Positions 5,525 through 5,649 of a DNA stretch of 5,649 nucleotides are shown piece by piece. The first letter of the stretch is position 1. Each line of letters begins with the position of its first letter. The notes under the pieces were generated by a model. The model saw nothing but the letters and a program-made list of their open reading frames with translations. It ran no database searches and was not told the origin of the DNA. The translations under genes and the position numbers were made by a program. This stretch comes from CAWKZT01 sp963854565. Its GTDB lineage: Bacteria; Actinomycetota; Acidimicrobiia; Acidimicrobiales; JAHEJN01. The stretch lies in the NCBI GenBank assembly GCA_963854565.1, contig CAWKZT010000119.1:1-5649 (forward strand). The letters are read 5' to 3'.

Positions 5525-5649
5525 ATGAGTCTTTACCGCGACAATGGCGTGGTCCTGCGCACGTACAAACTTGGCGAGGCCGACCGAATTATTGTGTTGC
5601 TGACCCGCAATCATGGCAAGGTCCGGGCTGTGGCCAAGGGGGTTCGTAA
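5525..5649 (+). CDS. recO: DNA repair protein RecO, 5' part only
   Basis: Forty-one codons are visible before the window ends. They read as the RecO N-terminal OB-fold: SLYRDNGVVLRTYKLGEADR at residues 2-21, then IIVLLT and, after RNHG, KVRAVAKGVR. RecO works with RecR (and RecF) to load RecA on SSB-coated single-stranded DNA during gap repair and recombination. The ATG is 14 bases after the uppS stop with no Shine-Dalgarno sequence nearby (only GGAG at 5496-5499, too far), so coupling to uppS translation is likely. uppS and recO are neighbours in many actinobacteria, although in Mycobacterium the order is recO then uppS. The C-terminal zinc-binding and helical part lies outside the window. 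Confidence 0.93.
   Translation, partial: MSLYRDNGVVLRTYKLGEADRIIVLLTRNHGKVRAVAKGVR

Noticed and set aside
5511..5528. ATG immediately after the uppS stop as the recO start
   Set aside because: That frame ends after five codons (TGA at 5526-5528); the RecO frame begins at 5525.

Overview
The window looks like a chromosomal housekeeping segment from a moderately GC-rich actinobacterium. The order ybeY, then a CNNM/CBS membrane protein, then era, with uppS and recO close by, is the arrangement known from Actinomycetota. Era starts its GTPase domain with the actinobacterial-style stretch FRSGFVTFVGRPNAGKST. A lineage such as Acidimicrobiia is my guess; the window alone does not prove it. No tRNA, rRNA, CRISPR array, transposase or phage gene was seen.

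Left block, plus strand (1-2383): the 3' end of ybeY (rRNA processing), a CNNM/CorC-type membrane protein overlapping it by one base (TAATG), and era (30S assembly GTPase), which overlaps or almost abuts the membrane protein gene. These genes are packed like one operon that links ribosome maturation with a probable ion-transport protein.

Convergent gap (2384-2619, 236 bases): no gene. It holds two copies of a 51-nt hairpin, 116 bases apart, one behind era and one behind the dinG-type gene. Each is followed on the plus strand by a GGT/GTG-rich tail. The hairpins share their ends and loop exactly, but the middle of the stem differs, with four fully compensated base pairs. They are probably bidirectional terminators and/or members of a genomic palindromic repeat family.

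Middle block, minus strand (4698 down to 2620): a 50-residue single-pass membrane protein of unknown function, then a complete DinG/YoaA-type iron-sulfur DNA helicase.

Right block, plus strand (4761-5649): uppS (undecaprenyl/polyprenyl diphosphate synthase, the lipid carrier for cell-wall synthesis) and the first 41 codons of recO (recombination mediator). Between the two diverging blocks lies a compact 62-base region. It has candidate TANNNT -10 boxes 6-7 bases from each start codon, as in leaderless actinobacterial mRNAs. An inverted repeat is centred exactly between the two boxes.

No start codon in the window has a convincing Shine-Dalgarno sequence. Expression appears to rely on leaderless starts and translational coupling.
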